A stretch of 64,000 nt of DNA from Monarcha castaneiventris obscurior (taxonomy: Eukaryota; Chordata; Aves; Passeriformes; Monarchidae). This document shows positions 1 to 12,840 of the stretch, piece after piece. Below the pieces are notes generated by a model. That model was not told where the DNA came from. It was given only the letters and a program-made list of their open reading frames with translations, and did no database searches. The stretch spans positions 39,533,501 through 39,597,500 of the forward strand of contig JAMPIT010000575.1 of assembly GCA_026261815.1 (NCBI GenBank), written 5' to 3'. The position numbers and the translations under genes are program-made. Each line of letters starts with the position of its first letter. Within the stretch, counting starts at the first letter, position 1.

Positions 1-978
1 ACGGAAGCCACAAGCCCACAAGGCTAAATGGAAATGTTAAACTGACAGCTTAAGAACATAACTGTGCAGCCTTATGGCTCCAAATCTGCCCTAGAAGTGG
101 TGAAAGATAAAAAGATGACAAGAGCAGTATTTGTTTTGTTACTTAAGTTGCTGGAAATTAACAGAGGTAATTGGAAAGAGTTCTGACTAAAGAGACAATT
201 TGGAATATAAATTGACTTGTGCATAAGCAGCGCCTTTGCAACTGCTGCTGAAGTTTCTTGTTCACACAGACCAGTGACTTCTGGCTCTGTACAGTTTCCT
301 CCCTCTCTGCACCTCTAAGTTTCCTTTTGATGGACAAACTGCAGGTAAAAAGGCCACAAGCAGTTTTCAGACACAGGAGTAAAGAAATTCTCTGAATGTC
401 CCAGCCAGCATACATCCACATTTCTCAGAGAAAGAGCCCTCTGGGGAAAGGGAAAAGGGAAAAAGGGAAAAAAGAAGAGAAAAGCAACAATAATATCTTT
501 AAAGATTCTGTGGAAAAAACTGAACAGGTGATGGAGAAGGGAGGTAAATGACAAAAAAAAGAAAAATTGTACCGGAGTTGGTGCATTTCCTTACTTCTTT
601 TTAGCTAACTCTGAGGCAAAGCTCAGCTAATTAAAGATAGCTACAAACTAATCTTGCCATTCACTGCACAGCTGCCTCACTTATATCAGGACCAATTTCA
701 AGATGAAAGACTATACTTGCTACAATAATTTCTTTTCTTTCTAGTTAATCATTGTTCAGAATGACATCTGCCCTGTAAGAACATATGTTGGATGAAGTGG
801 AAAAGCAGGATGTGACATAAAGCTAAAGTTGCAGTTTTCATCTGCAGCAGGTCTGCCCTGAAGTGTTCTTCAAACTCTGAATGAATTTTGAGAAGAAAAT
901 GTACTCTGTTAAGTATCAGTAAGTTTCTCACGTCAAGTCTGAATAAATACTCCTTTATCCCTTGTCCAAACTCTTATG
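1..978. other. AT-rich non-coding stretch, nothing recognised
   Basis: No gene, RNA or repeat family is recognised. The frames on the minus strand are under 90 codons, show no domain, and one is built on a purine-rich run near 440-480. The right end merges into the CR1 fragment that follows. Confidence 0.6.
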
Positions 979-1228
979 CCTTGTCCAGTCACTACAGACC
1001 CTGCTAAATATTCTGTCCCCACCCTTCTTATAAGCCCCCTTTAAGTACTGAAAAGCCTCCCCTAAAGTCTTCCTGGAACCTTTTCTTCTCCAGGCAGCGT
1101 AATCCCAGCTCTGTCAGCCTTTGCTCATAGGAGAGGCTCCATTCCTCTGATCATTTTTGAAGTCTCCTCTGGACCTGCTCCAAAAGGTCTGTCTCCCCCC
1201 TGTGCTGGGGACTCCAGAGCTGGAGACG
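979..1228 (-). mobile_element. CR1 LINE fragment, minus orientation
   Basis: Read on the minus strand, this matches the 3' half of an avian CR1 LINE. It starts at the complement of the segment describing the element's CTCCAGCTCTGG box, continues through the stretch equivalent to a GATCAGAGG box and a CTCCTATGAG box, and then reaches the CTGGAGAAGA box. The match runs on to a GTAGTGACTGGACAAGG-like segment around 980-1000. The copy is truncated at both ends and lacks the terminal ATTCTATG repeats. CR1 elements copy themselves through an RNA intermediate, and most genomic copies are 5'-truncated and dead. The identification is from remembered CR1 consensus, not from a search. Confidence 0.85.
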
Positions 1229-1487
1229 TCTCTCCCATGAGGAAAGAGCGAAGGGAAAGGATTAAGAGAGCCTGGAGAAGAGAAGGCTCATTGGGGATCT
1301 TACCTATAAATATCTGATGGGAGGGTGCAAAGGGGAGGCACAGAGTCTCTGTCCTTGGAGACCTTCAAAAGTTATCTGGACTTAGTCCTGGACAACCAGC
1401 TCTAGGTGGTCTTGCTTGAGCATGGGTGTTGGAGAAGATGAACTCCAGAGTCCTCTTCCAACCTCAATCATTCTCTGATTCTTTGAC
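1229..1487 (+). mobile_element. CR1 LINE 3' fragment, plus orientation, internally deleted
   Basis: This begins with a CTCCCATGAGG box and passes a CTGGAGAAGAGAAGGCTC box near 1270-1290. It then jumps directly to the distal part, with CTCTAGGTGGTCTTGCTTGAGCA near 1402-1424 and a terminal CATTCTCTGATTCTTTGA end, a diverged form of the CR1 tip. The middle of the element, about 200 bases in relatives, is missing. It abuts the minus-strand CR1 fragment head-to-head, and about 60-100 bases of the same consensus are present in both. Confidence 0.85.
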
Positions 1488-1927
1488 TCTGTTTTGAGTG
1501 CCATGGTAGTAACACCTACTGGAACGCTAGAAGAGGCAGAGCTGGAAGTCTGTGTTAAAGTACAGGCATATATGAAGAGTTTTTGGAACTTCATGATACA
1601 CACTCTTCATAATTCTTCTCAATGTATTAAAATGCTCTTAACTGTAAAAATAAAAGGAACCTCACAAGGAAACTACAGAAAAAAATGTGTAAAAAAAAAA
1701 TCTTCTGAATATATGCTCTTGCAAGCTGCTGCTGTAGTGACACTGAGGGCACTAACAGGACTTAAAGGCCCTGGCCATCCTCACTGAAGTCCCTTGCTCA
1801 TGGGATCAGGACCCCCATTTCAGTGTAGGCCTTGGCAGACCTGTCTTGAGCTATGCTCTTGTTATCCTCATCTCTGGTCCTGTCTACTGCTGCGCTGAGT
1901 GGGCTTCCCAGGTACATCCTGACTTCA

Positions 1928-1973
1928 ATTCCCTTTGAAGGAATTGATTGCCAATCAATTCCTTCAAAGGAAT
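1928..1973. repeat. 46-base near-perfect palindrome
   Basis: Positions 1928-1950 and 1951-1973 are reverse complements except for one extra C in the left arm and the mismatched central bases, so the stem is about 22 base pairs with essentially no loop. The core GGAATTGATTGCC (1940-1952) recurs as an exact direct copy at 1978-1990. A zero-loop stem of this length would tend to extrude as a cruciform or fold in RNA. Confidence 0.9.
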
Positions 1974-4920
1974 CACAGGAATTGATTGCCACATATTGCC
2001 ACACCAGCCTTCCTTTGCTGCTGTGGGACTGTGCCCCATCATGCAAGGGTCACTATCGGCTCCTGGCTCTCCCTCACTCATGGGGAAGTTCTGCTTCTCT
2101 GCTCCCGGATAGCTGGACTGTTTGTATGACTTCTCTACTTTCCCTCTTACTGCTGATGCTCTCACTCTCTCAAGACAGAATTTTTTCCTAAACCTTTCTG
2201 TATCTTTGGATTTTTAACTAGTTTCCCCTTTAGGGAATAGCTCATTTCTAAGTTATTGCCGTGTCTGATTGACACCCAAGCCAAGCCCTCATGAAATTTA
2301 GAGTACTATCTTGCCTTCAGAGTAAATTCTATCCTAGGTGATACTCTTTAAAGAGCTTTTGATCTCCTACTGCCGAGTTCTAAAACCTTGCTGTTGACTT
2401 CTCCTTTCACACAGAATTAAAAATATAGCTGAAATGTTAAACATTTTTTTTTCCCATTAGAAATGAGCAGAATAGTAAAAGGGATAAAGATGTTGAATGC
2501 GTATGACATAAAAATGAAATTTTACATGATGCATGTATGTAAACCATTCATGTAATTACTTTTTGACATGAAAAAATCTAAGGGCAAAGCAAGTACTGGT
2601 AAGAAAACCCAGATTCTGAGTCTACAAACACAGTGCACTGTGAGGCACGTGAAGCCTGCTGAGCTTTTTCACGTTTAGTATTCACTGAGAATAGTAGTAG
2701 CAAAATAAAACCAAATATAGTCACTGCTTACCATGGAATTTTTTCCTCCTTTTTTTTTTTAGCTTCTGCCTTTTCAAAGTATGTGTTCTAAGTCCAAGAT
2801 TAACTTTCAGAACTCATGAGTGAGAAACATGGAATTCTGGAAAGCCAAGATTTCAACAAGATTGCATCCCATAACTATTTCTAGACAATACCAATATGGT
2901 GAACTGTACCTAAACTAGATATGTTTTAGAACACAGTGGGGACATGAGCCATCCATGAATCATAGTCTCTTTATGCAGAAATCTACAAATGAAGACCCAT
3001 TGTGACATAAATAATCACAGCCAATAATACTTATTATTTCTCTTTAAGCAATTCATTTTCTGTTTCCCAAGTCAGAACACTAATCCTTTTCTATCTTAGC
3101 TTGATGTTTTGAACACATCATAGGACCAGTGGATTCCTCACTAACTTCATAGAGAAAATTTGCTTTCTTCTTAACTATTCTATTTTCATGCTTAGGTGAA
3201 AAGACAGTAAAAAAAGTCAAGACATTTTCAAGAATAAGACACATAAAATCAGATGGTTAGAGGAGAATTGGACCTTGCCAAACATATAGCAACAGGGTGT
3301 TTAATATTTTAATAGTAGAAACTGTTGGTTTGCCAGTTATTGATGATGTTTGTGCTGCTCAGAAGAAAATCGCATTACCTTGTTCTTTAACTGATCAATA
3401 GGTTACGTATAACAAAAGCATAAAATTTCCATTATCAACTTCTCATAAAGTGCTTCTGACCATACAAGATGCTACCTACAAGAGCAACTGTGTGTTTTGC
3501 GTAGGTTAACAAATTATTTTAGCAGTGAAAAGCAGCAGTTTGGTATTAATCACCACCAATTGCTAGAGTGTTTCTTCTTTGCTACAGTTGTCAGCAGAAC
3601 GAGAGCACTGGAGCAGAATTAAATTCCCCAGTATCATATAGAAAAGCAACTCTTTCCTGTGCTTCTAGATTCTAATCCAATAATTACCTCTGCAAGGAAC
3701 TACATCCATCAATTACATCCATTATATTGCACGTGCCTTGGCAATGCTCAGGGCATTATAACCACTGTAATTCACTTGCAGAACTCAGCCCCCAGTGAAC
3801 TCAGACTGTGCACCCTTTTATTCACCTTGGAACTCTGAGGCTATCCTTGGTCATCCAGTAACATCTGCGTTATACATCTACTTTTTTATACACATCGCAA
3901 AGCACAGGTTAAACCTGTCCTGACAGATTGTGTGAAAAAGTCTGTAGAACTAATTAAATACAAAATTATCCCCTACCAGAGCCAAGAATTGTTCTTTACT
4001 TCTTAAAAGAAATCTTTACTTAAATTAAAATGTAGAAACAAAAGTTGGTAGGATAATAACCATAGAATTTTGAAAATCGTACTTTTCATGGATAATGCAA
4101 GAGTAATTTTTTTATACAGAGTGAAACTTCTTGTTATATTCCACCTCTTTTATCTCTTGCAATATGGTAAGAAAATTTAAATTAATAGAGGTGTGAATAA
4201 ATAGATGGTTGTAACATGATTACGAGCCATCTAAGAGCAGGACAGTAAATGAATGGATTTAACACCTGCTGGTATGTGTTTTCATTAAGGCTCCTCAATA
4301 AATGGGAATACAGAAATAAGACTGTATTGCTATCTATACTGACTGCTATATTAAACTGATTATTAAAGTTCATGTACAGTTATTACTGTTCTTTTAAACA
4401 ATCGGTGAGTTGTTCAATACAGTATTTTTTTCATGCTCTGGAGAGCAGTGAAACTAATTTTAGGTGCTAAGACAGCTGGGTTATAATTATCGTGCCAATA
4501 TGCAAAACCCTAAAAAAAGATTTTCAGGATTGTCATGGAGAGTAGGTACATAATTTGGCTAAATAGTTTTTTCTTTATTGTTAAGATATGCAATTGTTTA
4601 AACATCATGTGATGCCAGTTTTAATACTATATAAATTTTGGTTTGATGTCTGCAACAAAGCTGGATTGCTGTGCCATTTCTGTCAAGATGGCACTGAGAA
4701 CCTTTCCCAGACATTGTGCATTAATATGGGTGAAAATCCATGCTCTGGATGCTGCTCAGGATCTCATCAGCTCCTTCAAATTTCCAGTGTCAAAAACTCA
4801 ACAAGTGTAGATCAATTTAATTCCCTAGCATCAGCAGAGGATTGAACTTGCAATGTGCTTTAATTAGAACTGCACTGACTGCATCAAGACCATTTAATGT
4901 TATCTATATGATGCACCTTT

Positions 4921-4975
4921 GTTTTCTTTGTTTGTTTGGGGTATTTTTGGATTTTGGCTTGTTGGGGTTTTTTGG
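4921..4975. repeat. T/G-rich low-complexity tract
   Basis: TTTGTTTGTTTGGGG and TTGTTGGGGTTTTTTGG units, no coding content. Confidence 0.75.
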
Positions 4976-6308
4976 TAACTTTGTCTTTAAAATGCACTTT
5001 TCCTAGTGAGTTATTCTATTTCCTCTGTTTGGTCTTTGCTTGATTTGCTTGCACTTTTGAGATTAAATGACACGTGCTATTATGGAACACAGGTGACACA
5101 AGAATACAAACAAACACAAATGGATAAACACAGTGAACAAAGAAATCTTTTAACAGATGCTTTAATTTGCACCACATAAATTAGGTACAGAGATCTAAAA
5201 GTTAATTAAAAATGTTGATTGGTGAAACTGAGAGTTATAATTAAGCTGTCTTTCCTGGGTGGCCTAGTTAAGAAATTTTACTGAAATAGTTTCCACTACT
5301 TTTTGTGTAAAGATGTATTGTAATATGCACATCACTTGAAACTAAATATTAGTGAACTGCAAAAATAAGGATTAAGTAATCATAATTTTATAACTTTAAA
5401 ATCTATAAGCACTATAGAAAAGCATGGCAATTTATGTATTCAATCCACTAATGTACAGTTCTAAACTGTTACTATAAAAACTGTCTTATGGTGCTCTCAG
5501 CATTTTAAGCAAGAGAATATCTGTGTTCCATAGAACAAAGAGGCCAAATTCTGTAATGTCTTATATCCTATCAAATGGTGATGAAATAAGCACATTAATT
5601 AATAATATGGTGTCTGTCTTTGATGTCTCTACTCTGCATTGCTTAGCCCAGAACGTAAGATGATCTTATTTATAGAAGCTCTTGCCACAAGGTAGACAAA
5701 TATTTCCACATAATTTTTTTTTTTTTTAATTTGGCTTCATCCCTAATGTTATATTTCTCATTCCTGCTTTAAATTATAGCTGTCAGCTTACTAACAGCTA
5801 TTATGAACAACTTGTAAAATGTGACAGAAACACGTGTGAAGACTGATTTTCCCAAAGATGATTTCCTTTTCCCCTTTTACTTTAATTCATTTCAGAATGA
5901 TGTCTAGTATCTTCAAATTTTTTTGGATCAGGTCCATAAAGTGTTAAATTACCTGAATGTTAGAATGCAACTTCTCTAAAGAACAACATCTCTGTAAAAA
6001 TAACAATAAACCAATCAAAATGAACCATAGAAATATTAAACCAGACTAAAAATTGCACAATGTAATTAAAAAGAAGTATCTTACATAAAAAGTTGTATTC
6101 TGTTTCACTGAATTGTAGTGGGGTTGCAAAGTTTACTATGCAACTTAATTAATAGACCTTCAACCAAACCCCCTAGTCTGAATACCTTTGGAATCTGGAA
6201 AAATGCAGATTTCAGACTCTGTTTGGATCCTGATGGTCCAGCTGTGCTGTTTAAAAATTTTGCATTACTTATCTGAGCATTCCTCCTTTTAAGAGTGCAT
6301 AAAATGCA

Positions 6309-6925
6309 GAGATATAACCTAGTTTCTGCTTGGACAGAGTTAATGTTTTCAGTTGCTTTGATGGAGGCAGAGCCTGCAGCTGTATGGGTATGTTTAGGTT
6401 GTTATTCCATACCAGGCACATCATCTCTGGTGGGTATGGCTTTGGGTGGAATTATAAAAGGGACAGCAACAGAACCATGGCTATTGTTATTCCTTTTTTC
6501 CAGGGGAGAAAAGCAGTAAGAAGAGTGGTGATGTGGGGTGGGGTGGCATGGATGGTCCAACTTGGGAGGGTTTGTGTGCCATTGTTTTTTATTGGCTCAG
6601 GGAAAAAGTGCCAACTGTGGCAGTGCCTGCCGTTTTCTACTTTGTCTTGGGAAGCTGAGTGTTACCGGCCATGGTAACATTGGATCAGTTGGACTTCTGT
6701 AACCATTATATTTTTTTTTAATGCAATTGCCCTCTTCCATACACTGTTGTTATTACTATTGTTGTTGTTACTATTTGTTTTCCTTATCTTATTCCTCTTT
6801 TTCCAGTGAATTTTTACCTCAATCCATAATCTCGGTCTTTCTGTCCCTTTATCACTGGAGATGGAGAGGGGAAGGGAAGTGGCTGCTTGGGGCTTAATTT
6901 CCAGCTGCTTTTAAGCAACAATAGA
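6309..6925 (+). mobile_element. Degenerate endogenous retrovirus LTR, plus orientation
   Basis: The left part carries GGACAGAGTTAATGTTTTC near 6333-6351 and GTTATTCCATACCAGGCAC. The right part ends with CTGCTTGGGGCTTAATTTCC near 6882-6901, after a purine-rich GGAGATGGAGAGGGGAAGGG run. In this order these resemble an abundant songbird ERV LTR family. ATTATAAAAG at 6451-6460 sits where an LTR TATA box is expected. The TG start, CA end and target duplication cannot be fixed, so the copy is old. Two overlapping frames inside it (6295-6519 and 6330-6677) are chance. Family assignment is from memory. Confidence 0.6.
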
Positions 6926-7897
6926 AATTTATTCCTTCTTTAGCCACATTTTACTGAAGTGCTCAGTGTTTCTGAAAACTTGCCTCACCATCTGCCCTGG
7001 AGTAAGGGAACATTATCAAGTGTATTTCTTACAGGATTTGCTATGATGACATATTACCCATGACCACCCTTGTGGAAATATAAAGTTCCCTAAGTAAATC
7101 AGACTTACAGAAGGTTATATGCTCACCCTGGTGATCCTGTTTTGGCCAAACAGAGTTACTTCACATAATCCACTTCTGATGTAATTGTGCAAGCATGAAT
7201 GAAATGCATGATTGGAAGACCCTAAAGAAAAATGCAGCTCTGAACTTATGTATCTTTACCTCAGAAAGTGGCAATGCCTTAGTGTCAGGACGAGTATTAT
7301 AATTTCCCTTTTCTTTGCATGTTCTTTCTTCCTCAAAATCTTAACAAAATAACCCTTAAACTAACAAGCTGTCCAAGAAGATAATTTGTTTTGGAGTAAT
7401 TTATAGGGGGAGAATAACATTGATAGGTTGTTATTTCTCCATGGTGTGGGAGTTAATTTGTTATTAGTACTGTGCAGTGACAGATCCTGTTTAACTGGAG
7501 TATAAATGCAGGAATTTAGAGAATTAAAGCATCACTAAGTGCCATCCTTATTCAAAGACATTAATTTGCTTGGGTAATTGTTACAGTATATAAGCAATCA
7601 TTCATTGAATGAAATGTTTTGGTCTAAGAACAATGTGATTTACAAATGTGCTTATAATACAGTATTTAAATGGAAAAAGAAAAATTAAGCCAATAGGAGG
7701 CTAATTAAAATGAGACTATTAAGAAGAGGTTTCAAAATATGCTCAGTAAGTATCTGAAAGAGAATATGAGGAGATTATATTAAAGGGTATTTTTATCCTT
7801 CTGCACAGTCATCAAGTATCAGATTGTTAACTGATAGGACAACCCAGCCACTCTATTTTATGACTTCATACAGTACACAGAGCAGCTACTTGAATTA
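6926..7897. other. AT-rich non-coding stretch, nothing recognised
   Basis: No open frame of note, no repeat family and no RNA gene is seen. A short palindrome of TCATTCA/TGAATGA type lies near 7600. Confidence 0.6.
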
Positions 7898-8125
7898 CAG
7901 AGTCATAAGAACATAGCATGGCTTAGCTTGGAAGGGATCTCAAAGACCATCTCATTCCAACCCCCCTGCCATGCACAGGGACACCTTTCACTGGACCAAG
8001 TTCCTCAGAGCCCCATCCAACCTGGCCTTGAGCACGTCCAGGGATGGGGCATCCACATATTCTCTGGGAAGCTCCTGCCAGTGTCTCACCATCCTTGCAG
8101 TAAAGAATTTCTCTGCTGACCAAAT
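7898..8125 (-). mobile_element. CR1 LINE 3' end, minus orientation
   Basis: On the minus strand this gives the CR1 distal segment: a CACTGGCAGGAGCTTCC box, GATGCCCCATCCCTGG, a GCCAGGTTGGATGGGGC box, then a GGTGTCCCTG box. It ends in a diverged CTATGTTCTTATGACTCTG tip at the left edge. It is 5'-truncated just after the CAGCAGAGAAATTC segment. Short frames on both strands here are translations of the repeat. Confidence 0.92.
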
Positions 8126-9265
8126 CAGTGATAACGTGCCAGAAGACTGATCCTCAGATTTTGCTCAAGAGCATCTGAAAGTAACACACTGCAAACAGCC
8201 CAAATGTTCTCTTTAATCTGCTGTTTAACTTCTAACTATTTAGCATTCACAAAGCAGCACCAAAATAATTATCCATGAACCCCAGACTAGTGGACACAGC
8301 CTAAAAGCTTTCAGAAAGTGAAAATAGAGTTTGCTAGTTTGTGGTTTTCTCCTACACTTTTATCTTTTTTTTCCCCCCTTGAAATAATTAATTAACAAAC
8401 CCTGCTCTCATAGAAAAACTCACTCAGTTTTTTGAGTCTTGCATAAATAAATCAACTGTGAGGACTGACTGTGAGTGTTCCAAATGTAATTGCTCTCTTT
8501 GGTTTAGTCAATATTAAAAACTTTGAAGTTGTATATAAATGATAAAAAATGGCAAAGTGGATGGATGTTCTGCGTTTTTTTAAGGGTCAAGCACTAGATC
8601 CCTTGTACTGGTGATTTTAAACAAGAACCACTGAGAATATAGTCATACAGAAGTCTGAATTCAGTAAATAGTACAAAAAAAGGAAATATTTATCAAATTA
8701 CTCTATACATTTAAAAAAATATTTTGCCATCACTGTAAATGTCATCTAATCTAAAAGTGCTGGAAATTGCAAAGGAGAAAATTATCTTTGTCTAAGGTTC
8801 ACACTGGAAGTCATATTTCAGTATGGTTTCTTTCCTGTTAAGGGAAAAAAAAAAAAAAGAAAAAGAAAGAGTAAAGAAGCCTGGAACTTGGAGTTCTCAC
8901 ATAGCTAAGACTGAAAAACACAGAATCAACATCATCTTATACAAAGAATACATAAATAAATAAGCCACTGGGTCTTCTTTACAAAACATACAGAATCAGT
9001 AAAGGGCTCAAGCAAAGGAATTTTTCCCCTTTGAAGTTCACTTTTAATATATCCACTCTTCCAAACATGTATCCCTACTGTATTTAACTATTTGATCTTG
9101 AAGAAAAAATTCTATTAATCACATAGATATTAGTCATGCCACAGAATGCTTCACTACAATTTACTTGGGTACTACATTGAGTAGTGCACTATGCCAGGCT
9201 ACATAAACTAAAGTTAATTTTGATCTCCATAAACTAACAATAAGAGTTCTCTTTTCTCCAGAGTG

Positions 9266-9295
9266 TTCATTGCATTGTGATTTCATTGCATTGTG
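9266..9295. repeat. Short tandem duplication
   Basis: TTCATTGCATTGTG occurs at 9266-9279 and again at 9282-9295, a 16-base period. Confidence 0.9.
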
Positions 9296-10454
9296 TGATT
9301 TCAATGGCGCAATACTTATCTACAGCTAAAGCCAGTACATGGCTTTGTGACTAACTCCTTGCTAGTTTTTGTTGTCTATAATGCAGTATCTTGTAGTTGG
9401 TAGTTCAGAATATAGGTTAAGACTTCATGTCACAGTGCAACAGAGGTTGCAGATAACCAAGTTGCAGGCTTGGAAAAGGTACATCAGACAAGACCTTGGG
9501 TCAGGCTAGCTTTACTCATTTCCATACTAATTCACCCAGAGCTCCTGTGATCCTCTGTACATGTACAAAATACCCAGGTAAACCTAACTGTTAGAGTTGG
9601 TATTAATAATGCATTTGGAACCCTAAAGTTCATTCTGTTCTGGTAGTTTGTACCACCATTGTGTCAAACCTTAGCTAGTTGATAACAACAATTTATTGTC
9701 ATTTCTGAAAAGTTCATTTTGTTCTTTCACTTGAATGAATAGTCCTATTTTTATGTTTTATAGAATTAAAAACTGTAATGATATTAAAGGCTTCTCTTAA
9801 AGTTTGGATGCTATAGTGAGCTTTCACTTCTAGAAGATATGAATTTTCTGATCATATGTTTTAATAAGAATTCTTCCTCATGTTTATGTATGTAAACACA
9901 TGTGTTAAGTGCATGGTTACTTTTGCCAATGAACTGAGGAATGTTCTAGAAAACAAAAATCTGTGACAATAGATAGTGTGTAAATATATATGAAAGTATG
10001 ATGTACAATTTGATTTACCTAGAATGTGTAAGATGACCTCAGATGGAATAGCTCATAAATGATGCACTATGTAGTGGAAATCCAGCACAATCAATTTTTA
10101 ATCAAAACTGTGGCCTATACGCTTGTAATCAAAACCCTATTCATTGCTGAATAATTTTAATAGAGCTAAAACAAATGTAGTCATTAGGGGACATTCCAAA
10201 TTTTCTTAAAATTGCTTCACTCAAAGGTGGTTAATTGAACTCTATATTCATAGAGTTGTTTTCAGATTTAGTCTTTGCTTTTAATCTGCCACTGTGAAAT
10301 TTTTGTTAGTTTTGTTTTTCTTCATGTCCATTACAAATCCTCTCTAACACATATAACCTTGTAATGCCTTTGAAGACTTTCTTACAATCTTCCATATTAA
10401 ACAAGATTACTGTGACTATATAACACTGTCAAATACTATTTCTTTTTCTATTAA

Positions 10455-10510
10455 AAATTTGTTTTCTGTTTGGTTTTGGTTTGTTTTTTGTTTTGGTTTC
10501 TTTTTTTACA
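10455..10510. repeat. T/G-rich low-complexity tract
   Basis: Imperfect runs of TTTTG and GGTTT make up this stretch. It is one of several such tracts in the window and has no coding content. Confidence 0.8.
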
Positions 10511-12419
10511 AAAATACGGTAATTTATTTTTGGAATTTCTGACAAGTTGTACAGTCAGCAAGTGGGCAAAAACTCTGCTTCTTACTGAACCAAAAGAGTT
10601 GGGCTGTTTTACATAACATCATAGAGTGGTAGATCTGTGGCCTGCTCAACTCCTGTTAGAAAGAAAATGTATTCAAAACATCAAGCATGAAAGAGTTCAT
10701 TTTCTAGTTAATGAACAAGAATACCTGTTAAAAATTTGATGTGGAGTTTACACCAAACCTGAATTTTCTGATTGTCAAGATTTTCTGTACTCTAATAAGG
10801 TCAACACAGAAATTTTTTTGTCAGGAAAAGCATCAGATATTACATTGGTCTCTCTGGTGCAACTGGAATTGATGCTTTCACCAATGAACTGCCTCAGTTA
10901 AGAGGCTGAAAATTCAAAGTGTCCCAAGGAAATAATCACACATTTCTCCAAGAAAAAACAGTGCAAAACCTAGCCATCTGGGCAGGGCTGTACAAGGGAT
11001 TTTATACTTTCCATTTTCCTGCTGCCCTTCATTGGTAAGCAAAAATGAAGTCTAGCCGTGAGCCAAATGACACCTTTCATATAACAAAAATATAATTTTT
11101 GTGAATACTTCTGGGTGATGTTTTAAATCCATTTGTCCAATGTAAGCATGATAGCTTAGAAACCAGTTACTTAATTATGAAATAAAAGGATGTTAAATGA
11201 TCAGTTTCATTTTACTGCAGATCATAAGTTATTTGTAAACACTGTATTCCTAATGGTTATTACAGACTCCTCTTTGCTATGAAGTAACAGAAAAACATTT
11301 TCATGCATCTATTTTATGGCTTTCATGCACCAGAGTGAAAAACCCATTTTTTAATACTATGTTGACATAGGATTCCTCATAAAACCTTGTAATGCAGTAA
11401 CAGGTTTAGTAAAAGTGAAAAATGTAACTGCATAGATGAATCTTAATAAATCACGTTATATGTTATACACTGATATGAGATAAAAGATCTCATGTTTTCT
11501 GACCCATTAAAGTAAACTGAAATTTTGTTGCCACGGCAGTGATATTTATAGTATTTTTTTTTTACTAGGAAATGTCATCTTCAAATTTTCTTGTTCATCA
11601 AGTTTACTTTGAAGATATTTCCTCATAAAATAATATCAAACCCAGTCTAAAGGTATTTTTTTTATTTACTTCAGAAACATTTCAATAGACTGCATTATTT
11701 CATTTCATTTTACACATTTTTCACTAGAAACTTTTCTTAAAAGAAGGATTTTAAGGACTTTTTGATCATGTTTTTGCACTGCTTGCTGATGAATTAAACT
11801 GAAGTTAAGGACTTCAGTGTAGGCATAAATTTGTATCATTGAGGTAGAGAACAATGAATATACTTACAAAAATATATGTGTGTACAAAGTCCCAACTCTC
11901 CGACTAGTATTAAAAATCTGTTGCATACTGAGTTGAGTAGAAATCTTGCTCAATCTAAATACAAGCAAAGATTGTTGTAATTGGTACAAAAAATAAAGTG
12001 TGAAAGTAAAGCCTATTGCTCATTAGGGAAAGATGGCTGGGGGTAAAATTAGAGGAAACTGGGATGTTATATTCACATCCTAACAGAAGCGATAACAGTA
12101 TGGAAATTATAGGGTAAAACGCAGCTGCTGCTCCCTGGATGGAATATGGTTGGCATGCTCAAAACCTATTCCATGATGATTCCCTCCATCCACAATCTGC
12201 AACCATAGCACCTGCTGAGGGGGATGGAAGGGAGGGTGGAGCAGAGTGCAGACACCACAGCCAGGCTCTGTTGGAATCCCTGCAGGGAAGGGAACTCGAT
12301 TGTACTTTGCAGATGATAAACTGCATAGCAGCTGTCAACCAAGAGTGATAGGGAAAGATGTCCTGCTGCTGAGCCAGAAACTGGCAAAATTGTTCTCCTC
12401 AGATGAACTTGGCTCATTA

Positions 12420-12840
12420 TAGCTTAATTGTAATATTAATGTACACCTCCATCCCAAATGTATCTGCCCCCAGGGTAGATACCCCTCACTGGGCGTGCAC
12501 TCAACATTTTCTTTGACTGTATCTTTAAAATGAGGTGACAGAATTTAACACCAATCAGTAATGAAGGTATCCATGACAAGAATCACTCAATCTCCACCTA
12601 AACATAAAGAAATAGTATAAAAGTAAGTTGAGAAGAGAGAAAAGTTGGGGAAGACTCCACCATAACTGCTGGGATGAGTTGATGGGCTGAAATTGTTTTC
12701 TCCCTGTAGGAACACCTTTTGGGTAAGAACCACCCTGCATGCTGAATACTTTTGTTGGGGATTAGCACTTGTCTGTGTATTGCTTTGAATATGTTTTTAT
12801 TTTTTTAAATTAATTTTTATAAATGGAGGAGCATTGACCA
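12420..12840 (+). mobile_element. LTR-like segment with CCAAT and TATA motifs
   Basis: CCAAT at 12551-12555 is followed 60 bases later by AGTATAAAAG at 12614-12623. This is the spacing of a polymerase II core promoter in a retroviral LTR. Downstream come GGGGAAGACTCCACCATAAC and a CCTTTTGGGTAAGAACCACC stretch that I associate with a songbird ERV LTR. No TG/CA termini, target duplication or AATAAA signal can be placed with confidence. The short minus-strand frame at 12555-12740 is not a gene. It could instead be some other interspersed repeat. Confidence 0.45.

Larger units (their letters stand above)
1488..6308. other. AT-rich non-coding stretch with one marked palindrome
   Basis: No gene is recognised. 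The part from 1740 to 2190 is richer in GC and has open frames on both strands (112 codons plus, 93 and 82 codons minus). These overlap each other and show no domain, so I treat them as chance frames or an unrecognised old repeat. From 2200 to 6300 the sequence is AT-rich with short homopolymers (T11 near 2750, T13 near 5718) and a T/G-rich run near 4921-4975. Confidence 0.55.
8126..12419. other. AT-rich non-coding stretch
   Basis: No gene is recognised and open frames are very short. Small items seen: a purine/poly-A run near 8840-8870, a 16-base tandem pair of TTCATTGCATTGTG at 9266-9295, a T/G-rich run at 10455-10510, and an 8-base-pair hairpin ACTGAAGT/ACTTCAGT at 11798-11818. The stretch 12120-12420 is richer in GC and may be an unrecognised old repeat. 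Confidence 0.55.

Noticed and set aside
10610..10670. Possible CR1 tip on the minus strand (ACATCATAGAGTGGT)
   Set aside because: Only about 15 bases resemble the CR1 end and the following sequence does not continue the match.
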